The translations under genes and the position numbers were made by a program. Below are positions 47,584 through 59,879 of a DNA stretch of 64,000 nucleotides, piece after piece; position 1 is the stretch's first letter, and each line of letters begins with the position of its first letter. This DNA is from Vitis vinifera (Eukaryota; Streptophyta; Magnoliopsida; Vitales; Vitaceae), in the NCBI RefSeq assembly GCF_030704535.1, contig NC_081807.1, positions 3,637,001-3,701,000 of the forward strand. The letters are read 5' to 3'. The notes below the pieces were generated by a model. The model saw only the letters and a list, made by a program, of their open reading frames with translations. It searched no databases and had not been told where the DNA came from.

Positions 47584-50500
47584 ATGGATGAGAAGCTCAT
47601 TCAGAGATTGGAGTCCGCGGTGACGCGGCTCGAGGTGGTCACCGCCGGATTCCGAGGAGGTGGTTCGCCGGAGACTGGTGCCGAGGCGGCGCTCGATCCG
47701 GCGATCGTGGCGTTCGATGATCTAATGGCGGAGTTTGTCGCTAGGGTTTCGGCTGCTGCGGGGAAGATTGGAGGGAAGGTTTTGGAGGCGACGAAGATTC
47801 TGGAGGAGGCGTTCTCGGTTCAAAAGGAGCTGCTTGTGAAGGTCAAGCAGAGTCAGGTTAGTTTTGTAATGGAATTTTTGTTTGGTTGATAGGAAAATGT
47901 GGAGAAATGTAGGAATTAGAGTTTTGAATCTTTGATTTTTGTTGTTTGGACCTTTTGAAGCTAGAATTGTTGATGTATTTAGTTGTATGTATTTAGTGTA
48001 GTGGTCTTCGATTGATTTTTGTTTCTAATTTTTGGAACCAAACAATAGAAAACATGATATTGGATATTTTATTCTATCTTCCCTTTTTTTCTTGGGAATT
48101 ATTACTTAAAATCTAAATTTGTGAGCTTAGCGTCTGCAGCTGAGTTGGTTGATTGGAGAATGTGGAGAAATGTAGGAATTAGAGTTTTGAATCTTTGATT
48201 TTTGTTGTTTGGACCTTTTAAAGCTAGAATTGTTGATGTATTTAGTTGTATGAATTTAGTGTAGTGGTCTTCGATTGATTTTTGTTTCTAATTTTTGGAA
48301 CCAAACAATAGAAAACATGATATTGGATATTTTATTCTATCTTCTTCCCTTTTTTTCTTGGGAATTATTACTTAAAATCTAAATTTGTGAGCTTAGTGTC
48401 CGCTGCTGAGCATGATTTCATTTGAAAGGGGTGGCATTCGTGCTGGTATAGGTTCTTCTTTGATGGCGTAGTTTACATTTTTTTTCTCATTTCTTTTTGG
48501 ATAATATGTATATAAGGTATGAAGCAATGCAATTGTCGATCAGAATTTATTTATTTTTGGTATCAGTAGTTAATTCTGTAAACATGGTGAAATTTTTTTA
48601 TAGGCTTAAGATGAAATTGAGTAGATTAGAGTTTGATTCAGTGTAAGAGAGGACTGGGGTTCAGATTATGATTCACGTTTCTTATTGTGTCTCATGTATG
48701 AAAGGACCAATGCGCATTGATTGCCTAGTTATTTAGATATTTTAAATCAGGTCAGGTCTGCTGGAGCTTTATTTAAGGTGAGAGTTAATTTTGTTTCACT
48801 GTGTCCCAAAAAATGTTTCTAAAAATGGTTGTAAGATGGCTGTCTTCAGCTCTTCCGTTTTGTCTGTTGAAATTATAGTGTTGATAAATTTTTTTACTGT
48901 TCTTGTTGAGTAAATATGATGGTTTAAAACAATGAGTTGATGAAATTTGGCAAGACAAAGAAGTGATGATATGGGTATTTTATTCATTTCATATTCTGAG
49001 TTATGGTCTCCACTAGTTTGATTGCTTTGATATCAATGTTTTTATTTTATTTTAATTTATATTTATATTTATTTATTTATTTTTTTTTTCCGATTTGCAG
49101 AAACCTGACCCTGCTGGCATGGCTGAATTTCTCAAGCCATTGCATGAAGTAATCATGAAAGCAAATGCATTGACAGAAGGGAGGCGATCTGATTTCTTTA
49201 ACCACTTGAAAACTGCTGCCGACAGTCTCACTGCTTTAGCTTGGATTGCATACACTGGGAAAGATTGCGGTGAAAGAAATGTTTGATTATTTGTAAAATC
49301 TGTAAGCAGGTACCATGCTGTATGGTTGCTTATTATTGTTTCTTTTTTTCTAGGTATGAGCCTTCCTATCGCACATGTGGAAGAGAGTTGGCAAATGGCT
49401 GAATTCTACAACAACAAGGTGCTTTAAATATTTTTGGAAATTCAACTACTTACACAAGTTTGATACCATTTGATAGTTGAAACATATTTCTATTTAAAAA
49501 GGCAGAGGAGATAACAAAATCCACATGAGGACAAACAGCATTCGTGGATGAGACTTAGTTTAAATCCTGAGTCATATTACCTTATCAGTACACATGCCAT
49601 ACGAATCTTGTATCACCAAGTTTTATAATTATGTTTTATTAATGTCACTTATATCAATGGATATTGATCCACACCTATGAAAAAAATGATACTGATCCAC
49701 TGTGAAAGAGAGGAGAGGGAAACTTGCAGTATGGTTAGAGTATAACTTAACCTTATTTGATGCTTCCATGTTACGTTGGGTGATGCATCAAGGCAAAAAC
49801 TTATATTGCTTCATGTTTTCTTAATTCTTTTAGTATGGTTCATGTTCTAGGACAGCATTATATGCCGTGGGCACTTGTAATCTTTTCATCTTGGAACAGA
49901 CATCTAGCAATTTCATGAGTGAAATGATTTCAGTTTGTTGATGCTGATGCTATGCATTGCAAAATTTAGATTCTTGTAGAGTACAAAACAAAAGACCCAA
50001 ATCATGTGGAATGGGCCAAAGCTCTGAAAGAACTTTATGTGCCGGGTTTGAGAGATTATGTTAAGCGTTTCTATCCTCTGGGTCCAGTATGGAATCCTAC
50101 TGGCAAAACAACTGCTTCCGCTCCACCAAAAGCTCCTGGACCAAGTGCTCCTGCTCCTCCACCTCCTCCACCAGCATCTCTCTTCAGTTCTGAACCTTCT
50201 CAGGCTTCATCGTCACGCCCAAAGGAAGGAATGGCAGCTGTTTTCCAAGAAATCAATTCGGGGAAGCCTGCGACTTCAGGTATTTTCTTGTCTTGTTTTT
50301 CATTTTATGTTGGGCATTTATAAGTCTGTTCTCTTTCTTTCTAGGTTTGAGAAAGGTTACAGATGATATGAAGACAAAGAACCGTGCAGATAGAAGTGGT
50401 GTTGTTGGTGCCGGTCAAAAAGAAGGCCGTGTCAGTTCACCTTCTTTTTCTAAAGCAGGGCCTCCAAAGTTAGAGCTTCAAATGGGTCGAAAGTAAGTAG

Positions 50501-53500
50501 ACAATAGACATGATGCTTTTAAGATGTTTTATTCTTGATATAGGATGCTGATGCTGGTATTTGATTTCTGCTCTCTCAATGTTTTCTTCTTCGGCAGGTG
50601 GGTAGTTGAGAACCAAATTGGAAGGAAGAATCTGGTTATTGATGATTGCGATGCAAAACAGTCTGTGTATGTTTATGGATGCAAAGATTCTGTGTTGAAG
50701 ATTCAAGGTACTTCTTTGTTATCTTACAAACAGTATGTTATTTTTGTCTTGCAATTAATTTTTATTTTAAATTGTTTGCCATAGATCCCTGAGATTGTTT
50801 TCCAGTAAGTTTCCCATTTAGATGGTTACTATGAGTTTTATCATTGATCTGTAATGTGCAGGGAAAGTTAACAATATAACGATCGACAAATGCACTAAGA
50901 TGGGAATTGTATTCGCGGTCAGTAGGAAAATATGTGAAAACAGAAATTTATATTTATGGATGTCAAAAACTGGTATGGGTATAGGCTCATTCGTTACCTT
51001 GATTCTGAAAAACAGGATGTTGTTGCTGCTTGTGAGGTTGTAAATTGCAATAGTGTTGAGGTGCAATGTCAGGTATGCATCTTTTGTTTGTAAAACATCT
51101 TTTATGTATGCATCTTTTGTGTATAAAACATCTTTTATGTTTCTGTGATACTTGATTTGAGTTTACAACATGACTACTTCAAAATTCGTTAGTCAGCATG
51201 AAAAGGTTTCAACTCCAATACGGTTAATGGGTTTTGGAGAGTTAGGGTTTGATCAAGTTATGTAATATTGTGTAGTTTGGAAAAGATAGTATGATTTACA
51301 TTGAGTTTAACAGTTGTTTTGGGGGGTTTGGGGTTGGCTGGCGGTCTTCTACTATTTTAGGGTTCAGCTCCGACAATTTCAGTGGACAACACAGCAGGCT
51401 GTCAATTGTATTTAGGCAAAGATGCTCTGGAGGCTTCTATAACAACTGCTAAGTCAAGTGAGATTAATGTATTGGTACCTGGTGCTGAGCCTGATGGTGA
51501 TTGGGTATGTTTTTGTCCTCCTCCTCAATTGGTTGGTGCACTGATAGGTTTTCTTGATTTGTGTTCCTTTTATTTTTTGGTTCAGTTTGGGTTGGGGGTG
51601 GCTTATTAGTTCCTAAAAATCATAATTTTACATTGGAGAAATATTTCATGTGATCACAAATCTATACCATACCTCCAAAATATAAAACTAAATTTCATGA
51701 CATAAAATTGAAGCAAATTGTACTTCACCAAAAAATGTGTTATAAGTTTTTTTGACAACAACCAAAATGTAACAAAAATATTGAAATTCCTCTGCTTACA
51801 TATTTTCAACAAAAAGCAGAGAATGAATCTTTTTATGGATTTTTGGATCAAAAATGGTTTTTTTTAATGCTTTGCCTTTCAACCATGGATCTGATGCCTA
51901 GTTTTAATTGTTATTAATTTCATCCCTTAAACATTAGAACACTGCTGGCCTAACTCATGTTATATTCTTATTTATGAACAATGGTGATATGCAAATTATA
52001 TGATTTTTTGGGGAAAGAAAAAGGCAATCTGTTTCAGTTTGTCAAAACTTCAACATTTACTTGAGGTGTGGCCTAGGCAACAAAGCATAAGTCTTGACTA
52101 AAATGTAATTCCATTTTTTAATCTTTATCCAACTTTATGCATTCACACATCTCATTAGGAGATTTTTTTTTTTTTTTTGATAGGTAAAGAAAAGTGTGTA
52201 TAAATTAATAATAGGAAAAAGTACACCAGCGTACACATGATGTATACAAGGAGCACCTAAAGAAAGGCCTTAAAAGAGAGTACACAAAAAACCACCTTAC
52301 ACTCAATAAGACCCCACCCAATCTACAAAATCAAACAAAGGCATTGAGCTTTCCTCATGTACATGCTAACCTAACGTGAAAGATTACAAAGGAATGAGAG
52401 TTTATCATTTGATCAGTCTGTTCCTTATTTTCAAATGTTTTTTGATTATGCTTCAGCTAAATTGTCAAAAAAATGCAAAGGGGGCGACTTTCCACACCAT
52501 TTTCCTTTCCTTCCCAACAAAGGAACCATGCCAACTTAGCATTGTATCTTTCACCAAAGAAGGGATTGCCCAAACTCCACTGAATAAGGAAAACAATAGG
52601 GAGATTAATATATTTTAAACTTTGGAGTAATTGCATTGCAGCTATTGCTCTTGTGCTCTATGAGCAAATCAAACAATTCTATTAGAGTGGCAAAGAAATT
52701 AACTTCCGCACTAATGACGGTATCAAGTGAGAATATCCAAAAATATACTTGTATTATTCTTCTCCCATCCATCATTGCATGAAATTTATAAAAATGTGCA
52801 CGATCTTGCTTGTTTATCATTTTATAAAGTTGTATTTATATACAGTTAGGATTGGGAGAAAATAAAGAAAGGCTGAAGTGCAAAATTTAATGGGTGGGAA
52901 TAAGAAATTTTAATGGTAAATAGTTGCAATGTTAAGTGCTTAGAATATTCTCATTTGCTATTTGATCCAATTTACTTTCCCAGGGTAGACCATTCAAATT
53001 TGTTAGAAATAGAGATGGAACAACTTCCAATGTTCTGCAGTCAATTTGACATATCGTTTCTGGGCTTACTCAAATCTTCATCTTGAGGATGATCTGATCA
53101 TGGGTAGATACTGTTGTAAATGCACTACATTTAGGCAGAATGTTGGAGGCCCCGTTCAATTGAACAACACGTGTGGGCAGCCCATTGGCACCTAATTAGT
53201 CCCACCTGGTTAGGGTTTAATGCTGGGAATATGTACTGTTAATCAGGAAGGTGAAGTTTAACTACACTACTACATATTGTTAGGATTCTGAACCTTTTAC
53301 ATCTTAAAGTTAACTTGGAGGAAGTTGGTGGGATGTATAAGCATAGCTTGAAAAATTCTAGTGCCTTGAGTGGTAGACAGGTTTTGAGGTGTGGTGGGCT
53401 CAGTATCTCATTCTCTGGAATGGATTGAGCAACATATTGAACCCTTGGGTTGGTCTTTATACCAATGAAACTTGTATAAGGTTGCAGTCCTAGTTATTTT

Positions 53501-56205
53501 CCTGTTTTGTCTAACACTGCTAGAGATACCTAATACTAGATAGTTTTGCTTTGTTTTTAGAACCTCTAAGATCTGACTGTGGATCGAGGCAACCAAAAAT
53601 TTTCAGCTATCAGGTTGGTTTTGTGATGCTGTGGATGGTTTGTGTGGCCTATAGGTTTTCTTCAAGTATTTTACTGTTTTTCCTGGTCAATTTTAGAGGT
53701 CCACATGGTGATATTATTTTATTTAATTTCATATCATTATTAATTAGACCTTTTCTTTCATAAAAGATGCATTTGGTATCTTTTGGGAAACAGCTTGCTG
53801 GAAATTTAAACCGTTACTGGACCATATTTATCTTTTCAGCTGTTTAAAGAAAATATGTATCTTCCAATGTTGGTGCCTATCCTATGAAAAAAATGGTATT
53901 TTCCATAGATGCTAGCAATACTCCTCTCCTTTAATATTATCATTGGAAAAGATACTTCCTATTTCAAATATTGCTTGCAGGATTTTGTATGACAAGAATA
54001 AATGTTCCTGTTTAGTTGTATATGTAATCCTTTTGCCATGTGGATTAGGATTTACACTGTTCAATGATAGAAATATGGTTACTTGTGTTTTATGAGCACA
54101 CAAAGAAACAGGCAGTGCTTTTCATGTTAAGTCCGTTATTTTGCCTTTAGTAATTTTATACTTCTTAGGATTAGGTTGTAAAAAACTACCAGGAGTATCC
54201 AGGTTATAACTATGATGAATTGACATTTGTGGTCACCAATTACATGTGGTGGAAATAGCTATAGAAAAGTCAAGTGGTATTTGAATTTTTGTTTGAAATC
54301 TAAAGAAACCTGAATTTAACTAAAATTTGAATAAAGCTGAATATCATTAAATTTTCACTTTGTTTGATTTTTATTATTGATGTGTGAATTCCATTAAGTA
54401 TTTAGTTTATAGTTATTAATATCTAAATGTTAAACCCATCTTTTTTTTTTTTTTAACATGCTAAAAACATTTCAAGATTAGTAACGAGATTAATTATTAT
54501 GTTTCTCTGTATTTTATATAATTAAGATAAAGATATTTGAAAACTAATAATTGGAAAATAATTTAACATATTTCCAAATATTTCAAAATATCAAAATTTA
54601 TTTGTTTGTATTTTATGTAATTAAAATAAGATATTTGAAAATTAATAATTTGGAAAAATTCAAATATTCCAAAATATAAAAATTTATTACAATAACGAAA
54701 AGTTTGTAGTGATTAATCATGTGAGTGGTTAGGAAGTTGGTAATTGAGCTTCCATAAGGTCATAATTGTGTTTGATTGCCATAAAAATGTTATAAATTTT
54801 CTAGGTTAAGTTTCAGTAAATAATCACTAATTTTTATGTGATAAATTTTTGGACATGATTGAAGTGTGTGTTTTAATTTTCAATTTGGGGAAGTACATTG
54901 AATCTAAACTTTTTTATTTTTCAAAATTAATTGGAATTGATGATTATAATAAATATTTAAATAAGTGTGAGTTATATTTTGGAGTTCTAATAGGAATACT
55001 TCATTGGAATTGATAATAGCTAACTTATCTTGTCTTTGATGTAGTATAAGGGATTGAACTTTGAAAATTATAGTAAATTCATTTTTAATCCTTTTTTTTA
55101 GTTTTGTTATTTGAATAGTCTATAGAAATTGCCAATAATTTCATCAAGAATTGAATGAGTTATGAGAAAGGCCAATGGGTGCATGTGGTTAAATCTCTGT
55201 TTTGGTTTTAGAATTTTGGGGATTTATTTGAAATTCATTTCTTATCCAAATTAAGTGATTCATGTGTTGTTAGTTTTGTTTTTTCATAGAGATTTATTAG
55301 AAAGTTTTGTATGTACATTTACTTGAGAATTAAGAGAGAAAATGGTAGAAAAACAGAACCTATCTTGGTTGCATTCTGTTTTTCTTGATGACAACTTTGT
55401 GAATTTACGGTAAATTTTGCTCTTAGTTAAATTGCATGAAATTGCAGTTGTTTGCTCTATTTTTTAAGTCTAGAATTGCTAGAAAATTTCAAAAGTGAAT
55501 TTGGTATTATTTTGAATGAAAAATTAAGTTTGGGTGTTGTACAAATTAATGTTGAAACAAAGAAAATAGACAAGTAACTTTTTCTATTGAGACGAGAGTT
55601 AAATTTTTTTTAATATTTTGCCTTAGAAAAATGGTAAGTTCAAAACTAACAACTCTAAAATGTTTAAGTGCCAAGGCAAGTTGCTTTTAGCCTTAAGTCA
55701 AAAGCACAAACATGACCTCAATCTTAGTTCTAGATATTTAAATGGTATTATACCATTTGCATGTTCTTTCTCTTCAAGAATTATGAGTGTTCAAATTCAT
55801 TCCAATAATCATTTGATTCTCTTTTTGCTGAAGCAAAATGCATCTATTTAAATTTTCGTATCACAAAAAAAAAAAAAGAAAAAAAAAAGGGAGAAAGTGA
55901 AATGCATCTATCTACTCCCTCTATCTTTTAAGTGGGGAATTATTGTAGATCGAGTGAATAACAAATGTACATCTTGGTGGATATAAATTTCTCCATGAGA
56001 TAAAATGTGTTTTAAGTTTTTTACATTGTATGCATAAAACTAAAAACAATTACGGAAAAGATGAACTTTGGTTTCTTTAGTTTACTAGTGATGGGATGTC
56101 TTCCTTGTTTTATTTCAGGGGGAGCATGCTTTGCCACAGCAATATATTCATGTCTTCAAGGATGGGCAGTTTGTTACAACCCCCGTCTCTCACTCTGGAG
56201 GGTAA
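47584..56205 (+). CDS. CAP1: Adenylyl cyclase-associated protein (cyclase-associated protein 1)
   Basis: Ten exons: 47584-47856, 49101-49269, 49354-49418, 49970-50279, 50345-50492, 50598-50707, 50862-50917, 51016-51072, 51361-51504 and 56119-56205, with matching phases and 472 residues, about the length of the Arabidopsis protein. It binds actin monomers and, with cofilin, recycles ADP-actin in the cytosol. The N-terminus MDEKLIQRLESAVTRLEVV is the conserved RLE helix. A helical CAP-N domain follows (about 30-215, with WIAYTGKDCG and VEESWQMAEFYNNK). A proline-rich linker APPPPPPA lies near 230-238. The C-terminal beta-helix domain (about 305-470) contains KWVVENQIGRKNLVIDDC, NNITIDKCTKMGIVF and PQQYIHVFKDGQFVTTPVSH. 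The last exon lies 4.6 kb away, across an intron that contains a LINE fragment. Confidence 0.94.
47882..48408. repeat. 263-bp tandem duplication in CAP1 intron 1
   Basis: TTGGTTGAT at 47882 and 48145 starts two units that share TGTGGAGAAATGTAGGAATT, GGACCTTTTGAAGCTAGAAT (AAAG in copy 2) and GTGGTCTTCGATTGATTTTT. Differences are only a few per cent. The first copy includes the end of the exon-1 donor region of the intron. Confidence 0.88.
52155..52605 (-). mobile_element. LINE 3' fragment, antisense in CAP1 intron 9
   Basis: On the plus strand it opens with a T-run and GATAGGTAAAGAAAAGTG, the reverse complement of a LINE 3' end CTTTACCTATC plus poly(A). Upstream on the minus strand the frame reads IPSLVKDTMLSWHGSFVGKE and MVWKVAPF, matching the end of the plant L1 zf-RVT domain. 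The rest of ORF2 is absent, so the copy is 5'-truncated, as expected from incomplete reverse transcription. The outer boundary near 52605-52620 is approximate. Confidence 0.7.
52606..56118. other. Remainder of CAP1 intron 9
   Basis: No gene seen. The stretch 54490-54700 holds two similar units of about 90 bp (TGTATTTTATATAATTAAGA and TGTATTTTATGTAATTAAAA, each followed by ATATTTGAAAA and TAATAATT). An A-rich tract lies at 55866-55890. The intron ends with the acceptor TTTATTTCAG at 56118. Confidence 0.45.
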
Positions 56206-57712
56206 TTGAACATTCATTTGTCTTAACTGCAGCAGCTGAGTTCCTACTTTTTCTTCCATTTATTAGCTTGGAAGTTCAAGAAGTGGCTTCTATTTTTTAT
56301 TTTCCCGGAGCTTCGATTATAGTTGGTATGCAGTCACAGTTTGCTGGTTATGTTATTGGTCATTCTTTTGGTTCATACATATAACTGTTGTAATTTTCTG
56401 CATGTTTTTGGCAGAGTGTTTCTAAATGAGTGTTTTCTTGTGAGGTTTCTGCTGTTGGGTTTGTGCCGGTTTTTACTATTAATAACTTCTGTAATGCCCT
56501 GCTTTTTAATACAATTTTGTAATTTTTTCCCGAAACAGCATCTCTACCTCTACTCATAGGGTAAGGATTAAGCTTAAAAAAATTGAGGTGATAATTTCAC
56601 TCGGGCCCACTCGGAAAGGATTTGGTATTGGTATAAATGTATTAAGTCATCTTTGGTTTCAAATTTTGTAGGTTAGTATATGTATTTAGTTTATAAAATA
56701 TATTTTTTAAAGAATAAAATTGTTTTTTTAAAGAACTGTTAGACATGTGACGTGCGTACTTAAAATCTTCATATTTAAAATCATGAAGGATATCTATGAG
56801 CGAAATATAAAATCAATGGTGATTAAATATGTTTATATTATAAAATTAATGGTGATTAAATATATTTATATTAAGCTTCTAAGGGGTATGAGTGAAATTA
56901 ATCCAAAGTTTGAATATTCAAACTTTAATTTTCCAAACAATGATAGTTGGTTACAGAATATACAGAAAACTTTTTATTAAGAGTTTGTATTTTTGTGCGC
57001 CGTTGGCTTCAAGGTATTTGTCCAGTGGCCCAGGACCTTAATCAATTTTCTAAAGAGCTGCTTGGACCAACCCGGTTGGATCTGGGTATAAAAATGGTTT
57101 AGTGATTCTCCAGTCTGCTTCATTAGAATATCCGAACGACTTGTACCATTAATTTCAACCAATTTTGTGGTAGGTTTTCGCCATCTTTCCCTCTGCAGTT
57201 TTGCCGTACACACTAATCAATCTCACCTAATTTGTTTTTGTCCGTGTGAAATTTATTAGCGAGCTTCGCCTATGTCTACGTTCAAATTGGTTAAGGTTTG
57301 CGTTTTAGTTTATCCTACCCCACTGGAGAATAGATGCCACAGATATTGAAATGTTATATAGTAGAATAATCGGTTCAAAAAGGACATGTACCCTCCGATT
57401 AAAGAGGGGTCATTTAATTTATAGAATGGAGCATTCGGAAAAACTCTTCGTTTTGCATTCAATAATGCAAGAGTGGGAAGACCTAGACCTGGTTGCTTCC
57501 ACAGGCAGGTAGGTGGGTCGGTGGTCTTCCAAAGTCCAAGCGGGTGCCCACCTCTGTAACACGAAAGCGACCTTCACTTTCCTCGCCCATTCTATGGCTC
57601 TAATGCATCCAATGCTAATCATGGCTTCCCCAAAATTATTGCCCGCCTCTGCTCTGCCCCTGTACCCAATTCCATTTCACAACCCTTCGCGATCCTATTT
57701 CATCTAAAACCC
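56206..57712. other. CAP1 3' UTR and intergenic DNA
   Basis: The 3' UTR probably ends around 56550. A direct repeat (ATGGTGATTAAATATGTTTA and ATGGTGATTAAATATATTTA, period about 33) lies at 56816-56875. The patch 57420-57710 is GC-richer with open frames on both strands but no recognisable protein. Confidence 0.4.
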
Positions 57713-57716
57713 AATC

Positions 57717-57895
57717 ACCAGTTCACCAACATTCTCCTCTTTTTTTTTTTTTTTTTGCCTTTTGTGTGTGTATTTAATTTCCTACCGTGAAACAAATAAA
57801 TACAAATTTGACCACCAGTTCACCAACATTCTCCTTTTTTTTTCCTTGTGTGTGTGTTTAATTTTCTACCGTGAAACAAATAAATACAAATTTGA
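57717..57895. repeat. Tandem duplication of about 96 bp upstream of the glucanase gene
   Basis: CACCAGTTCACCAACATTCT starts units at 57717 and 57813. Both run through a T-tract and GTGTGTGT to CTACCGTGAAACAAATAAAT. The second copy is shorter by about 13 bases, mostly within the T-tract. Confidence 0.85.
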
Positions 57896-58064
57896 GAAAA
57901 AGCCCCTATCCAGCTAAATGCCACTTTCAGTTAAGAAAAAAAACAAAAGGGTGAAGTGACCGAGGATAACACGGGGTGGAGCTCTTCCTTTCACTCCTTG
58001 CCCCTTTCCTCCCCTTTTTGGTGTAACATCCTTCCATCCCTTTTACATAAAATTCTACGAGGCT

Positions 58065-58176
58065 ATTCCTATCTCCTTCAACGGAGACTCGAGGCCTTAT
58101 GTTCGCTAAAAATTGATGCATTCCTATCTCCTTCAACTGGGACTCGGCGCCTTCTGTAGACGTTAAAAATTGATGC
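58065..58176. repeat. 55-bp tandem duplication upstream of the glucanase gene
   Basis: ATTCCTATCTCCTTCAAC at 58065 and 58120 begins two units that end AAAAATTGATGC, with moderate divergence between them. Confidence 0.8.
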
Positions 58177-58600
58177 ATCAATTGGTTTCAGGCGGCTTCT
58201 TCAATATATTTAATTAACTAACGTAAACTTATACAAAGATGTTTATCAAAACCCATTGAAGTTTCTTGTTGATTTATAAGTAGGATGATAATGAAGTGAC
58301 CCCCCCAATATCTAATGCACGTGGCCATATCTCACACCTCAGCTGCCAGTCCTCAAACCACACGTACGAAAACCTCATCCCACTTCGCCTCACTTTTTTT
58401 TTAGATTTAGTGTTTTACGCCTGCCATACGAAACGGGGCCACTGTCGGCTCCACTTCCCCGCAAGATCATCCGGCTAAGGCAGGACAGTTGAATTCTCAC
58501 TTATAGAAACCGCTTTTACAATTTGTGCCGTTACACTCTCTCCTCTTTTCTCCCTCAATTCGTCCCTGCTTTCTCATTCGCTCGTCTCCAAGCTTCGCCC

Positions 58601-59840
58601 ATGCCTACTCTCTCTCACGCTTCCATCTTCTTCTTCTTCTTCTCTCTTCTCTTCCCATCTCTTCGCTTCGCCAGTAAGTTCAATTTTCTCCTTCTCCAAT
58701 TCCTTTTGTTTGTTTTCTAGGAAAATTTCGCTTAAATCATTTGGTTTTGCTTCTTTATTAATTTTTGGGTTTTTGTTTTTTGTCTCTCTTTTTGTGTATG
58801 GAATTTTAGTTGGGTTTCAGTGGAGTGGTGGAACTCGAGTACATGAATGGGTTTTTGGGTATATAATGGGGGAGAAGCTGGAACAGCGTGGTCAAGGTAA
58901 TGAAGATGGTTCATGACGACGCCGTTTTTCAGCTTCCTGAACTGGTTAGTGAGCTGTATTAACTTTGGTGCTCATCGTTAAAGAAATTTGGGTTTGTTGC
59001 AGATTCGCAGTCTTTCATCGGCATCAACTATGGGCAAGTCGCCAACAACCTACCGCCGCCTGAGGCCACCGCGAAGCTGCTCAAATCCACGTCAATTGAA
59101 AAGGTCAGATTATACGGCGCCGATCCGGGAATCATCAAAGCTCTTGCCAACACTGGTATCGGGATCGTTATCGGCGCCGCCAACGGCGACATCCCCGCCC
59201 TAGCCTCCGATCCGAACTTCGCGGCTCAGTGGGTGAACTCAAACGTCATCGCCTACTACCCTGCAAGCAAGATTATCCTCATCACTGTTGGCAACGAGGT
59301 CATGAGCTCCACCGACCAGAACCTGATGTCGCAGCTCTTGCCGGCGATGCAAAATGTCCAGAATGCCCTCAACGCGGCGTCACTGGGAGGAAAAATCAAG
59401 GTCTCAACCGTGCACTCCATGGCCGTGTTGACTCAGTCTGACCCGCCCTCCTCCGGCGCTTTCAACCCGGCGACTTCGGACACAATGAGGGGCTTGTTGG
59501 AGTTCCAGAGAAACACTGGCTCGCCTTTTGCCATCAACCCATACCCTTTCTTCGCGTACCAGAGCGATCCCAGGCCCGAGACACTCGCCTTTTGCCTGTT
59601 TCAACCCAACGCGGGACGAGTTGACTCGGGCAACAATATCAAGTACACGAACATGTTTGATGCCCAGGTACGTGTCCTGCAACTTCTACTCGAAGCTTCT
59701 GTCACTCTCAGTATATGTTGCCAAATTAAAGAGTATTTTTCTATTAAATATTTTCCATGAATCATTTTTTAATTAAATACCAAATATAACCTTGTAGAAA
59801 ATAAGAAAATGGAAAAAAATTGTGTGGTGGTTGAAGTTGG

Positions 59841-59879
<39 letters not shown>

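Noticed and set aside
47181..47600. 139-codon minus-strand frame over the CAP1 promoter
   Set aside because: It covers the TATA box, leader and ATG of CAP1 on the other strand and has Lys/Phe-rich low complexity. Treated as a shadow.
57419..57707. Open frames on both strands considered as a gene between CAP1 and the glucanase
   Set aside because: No motif, no splice pattern and no start context. Not supportable.
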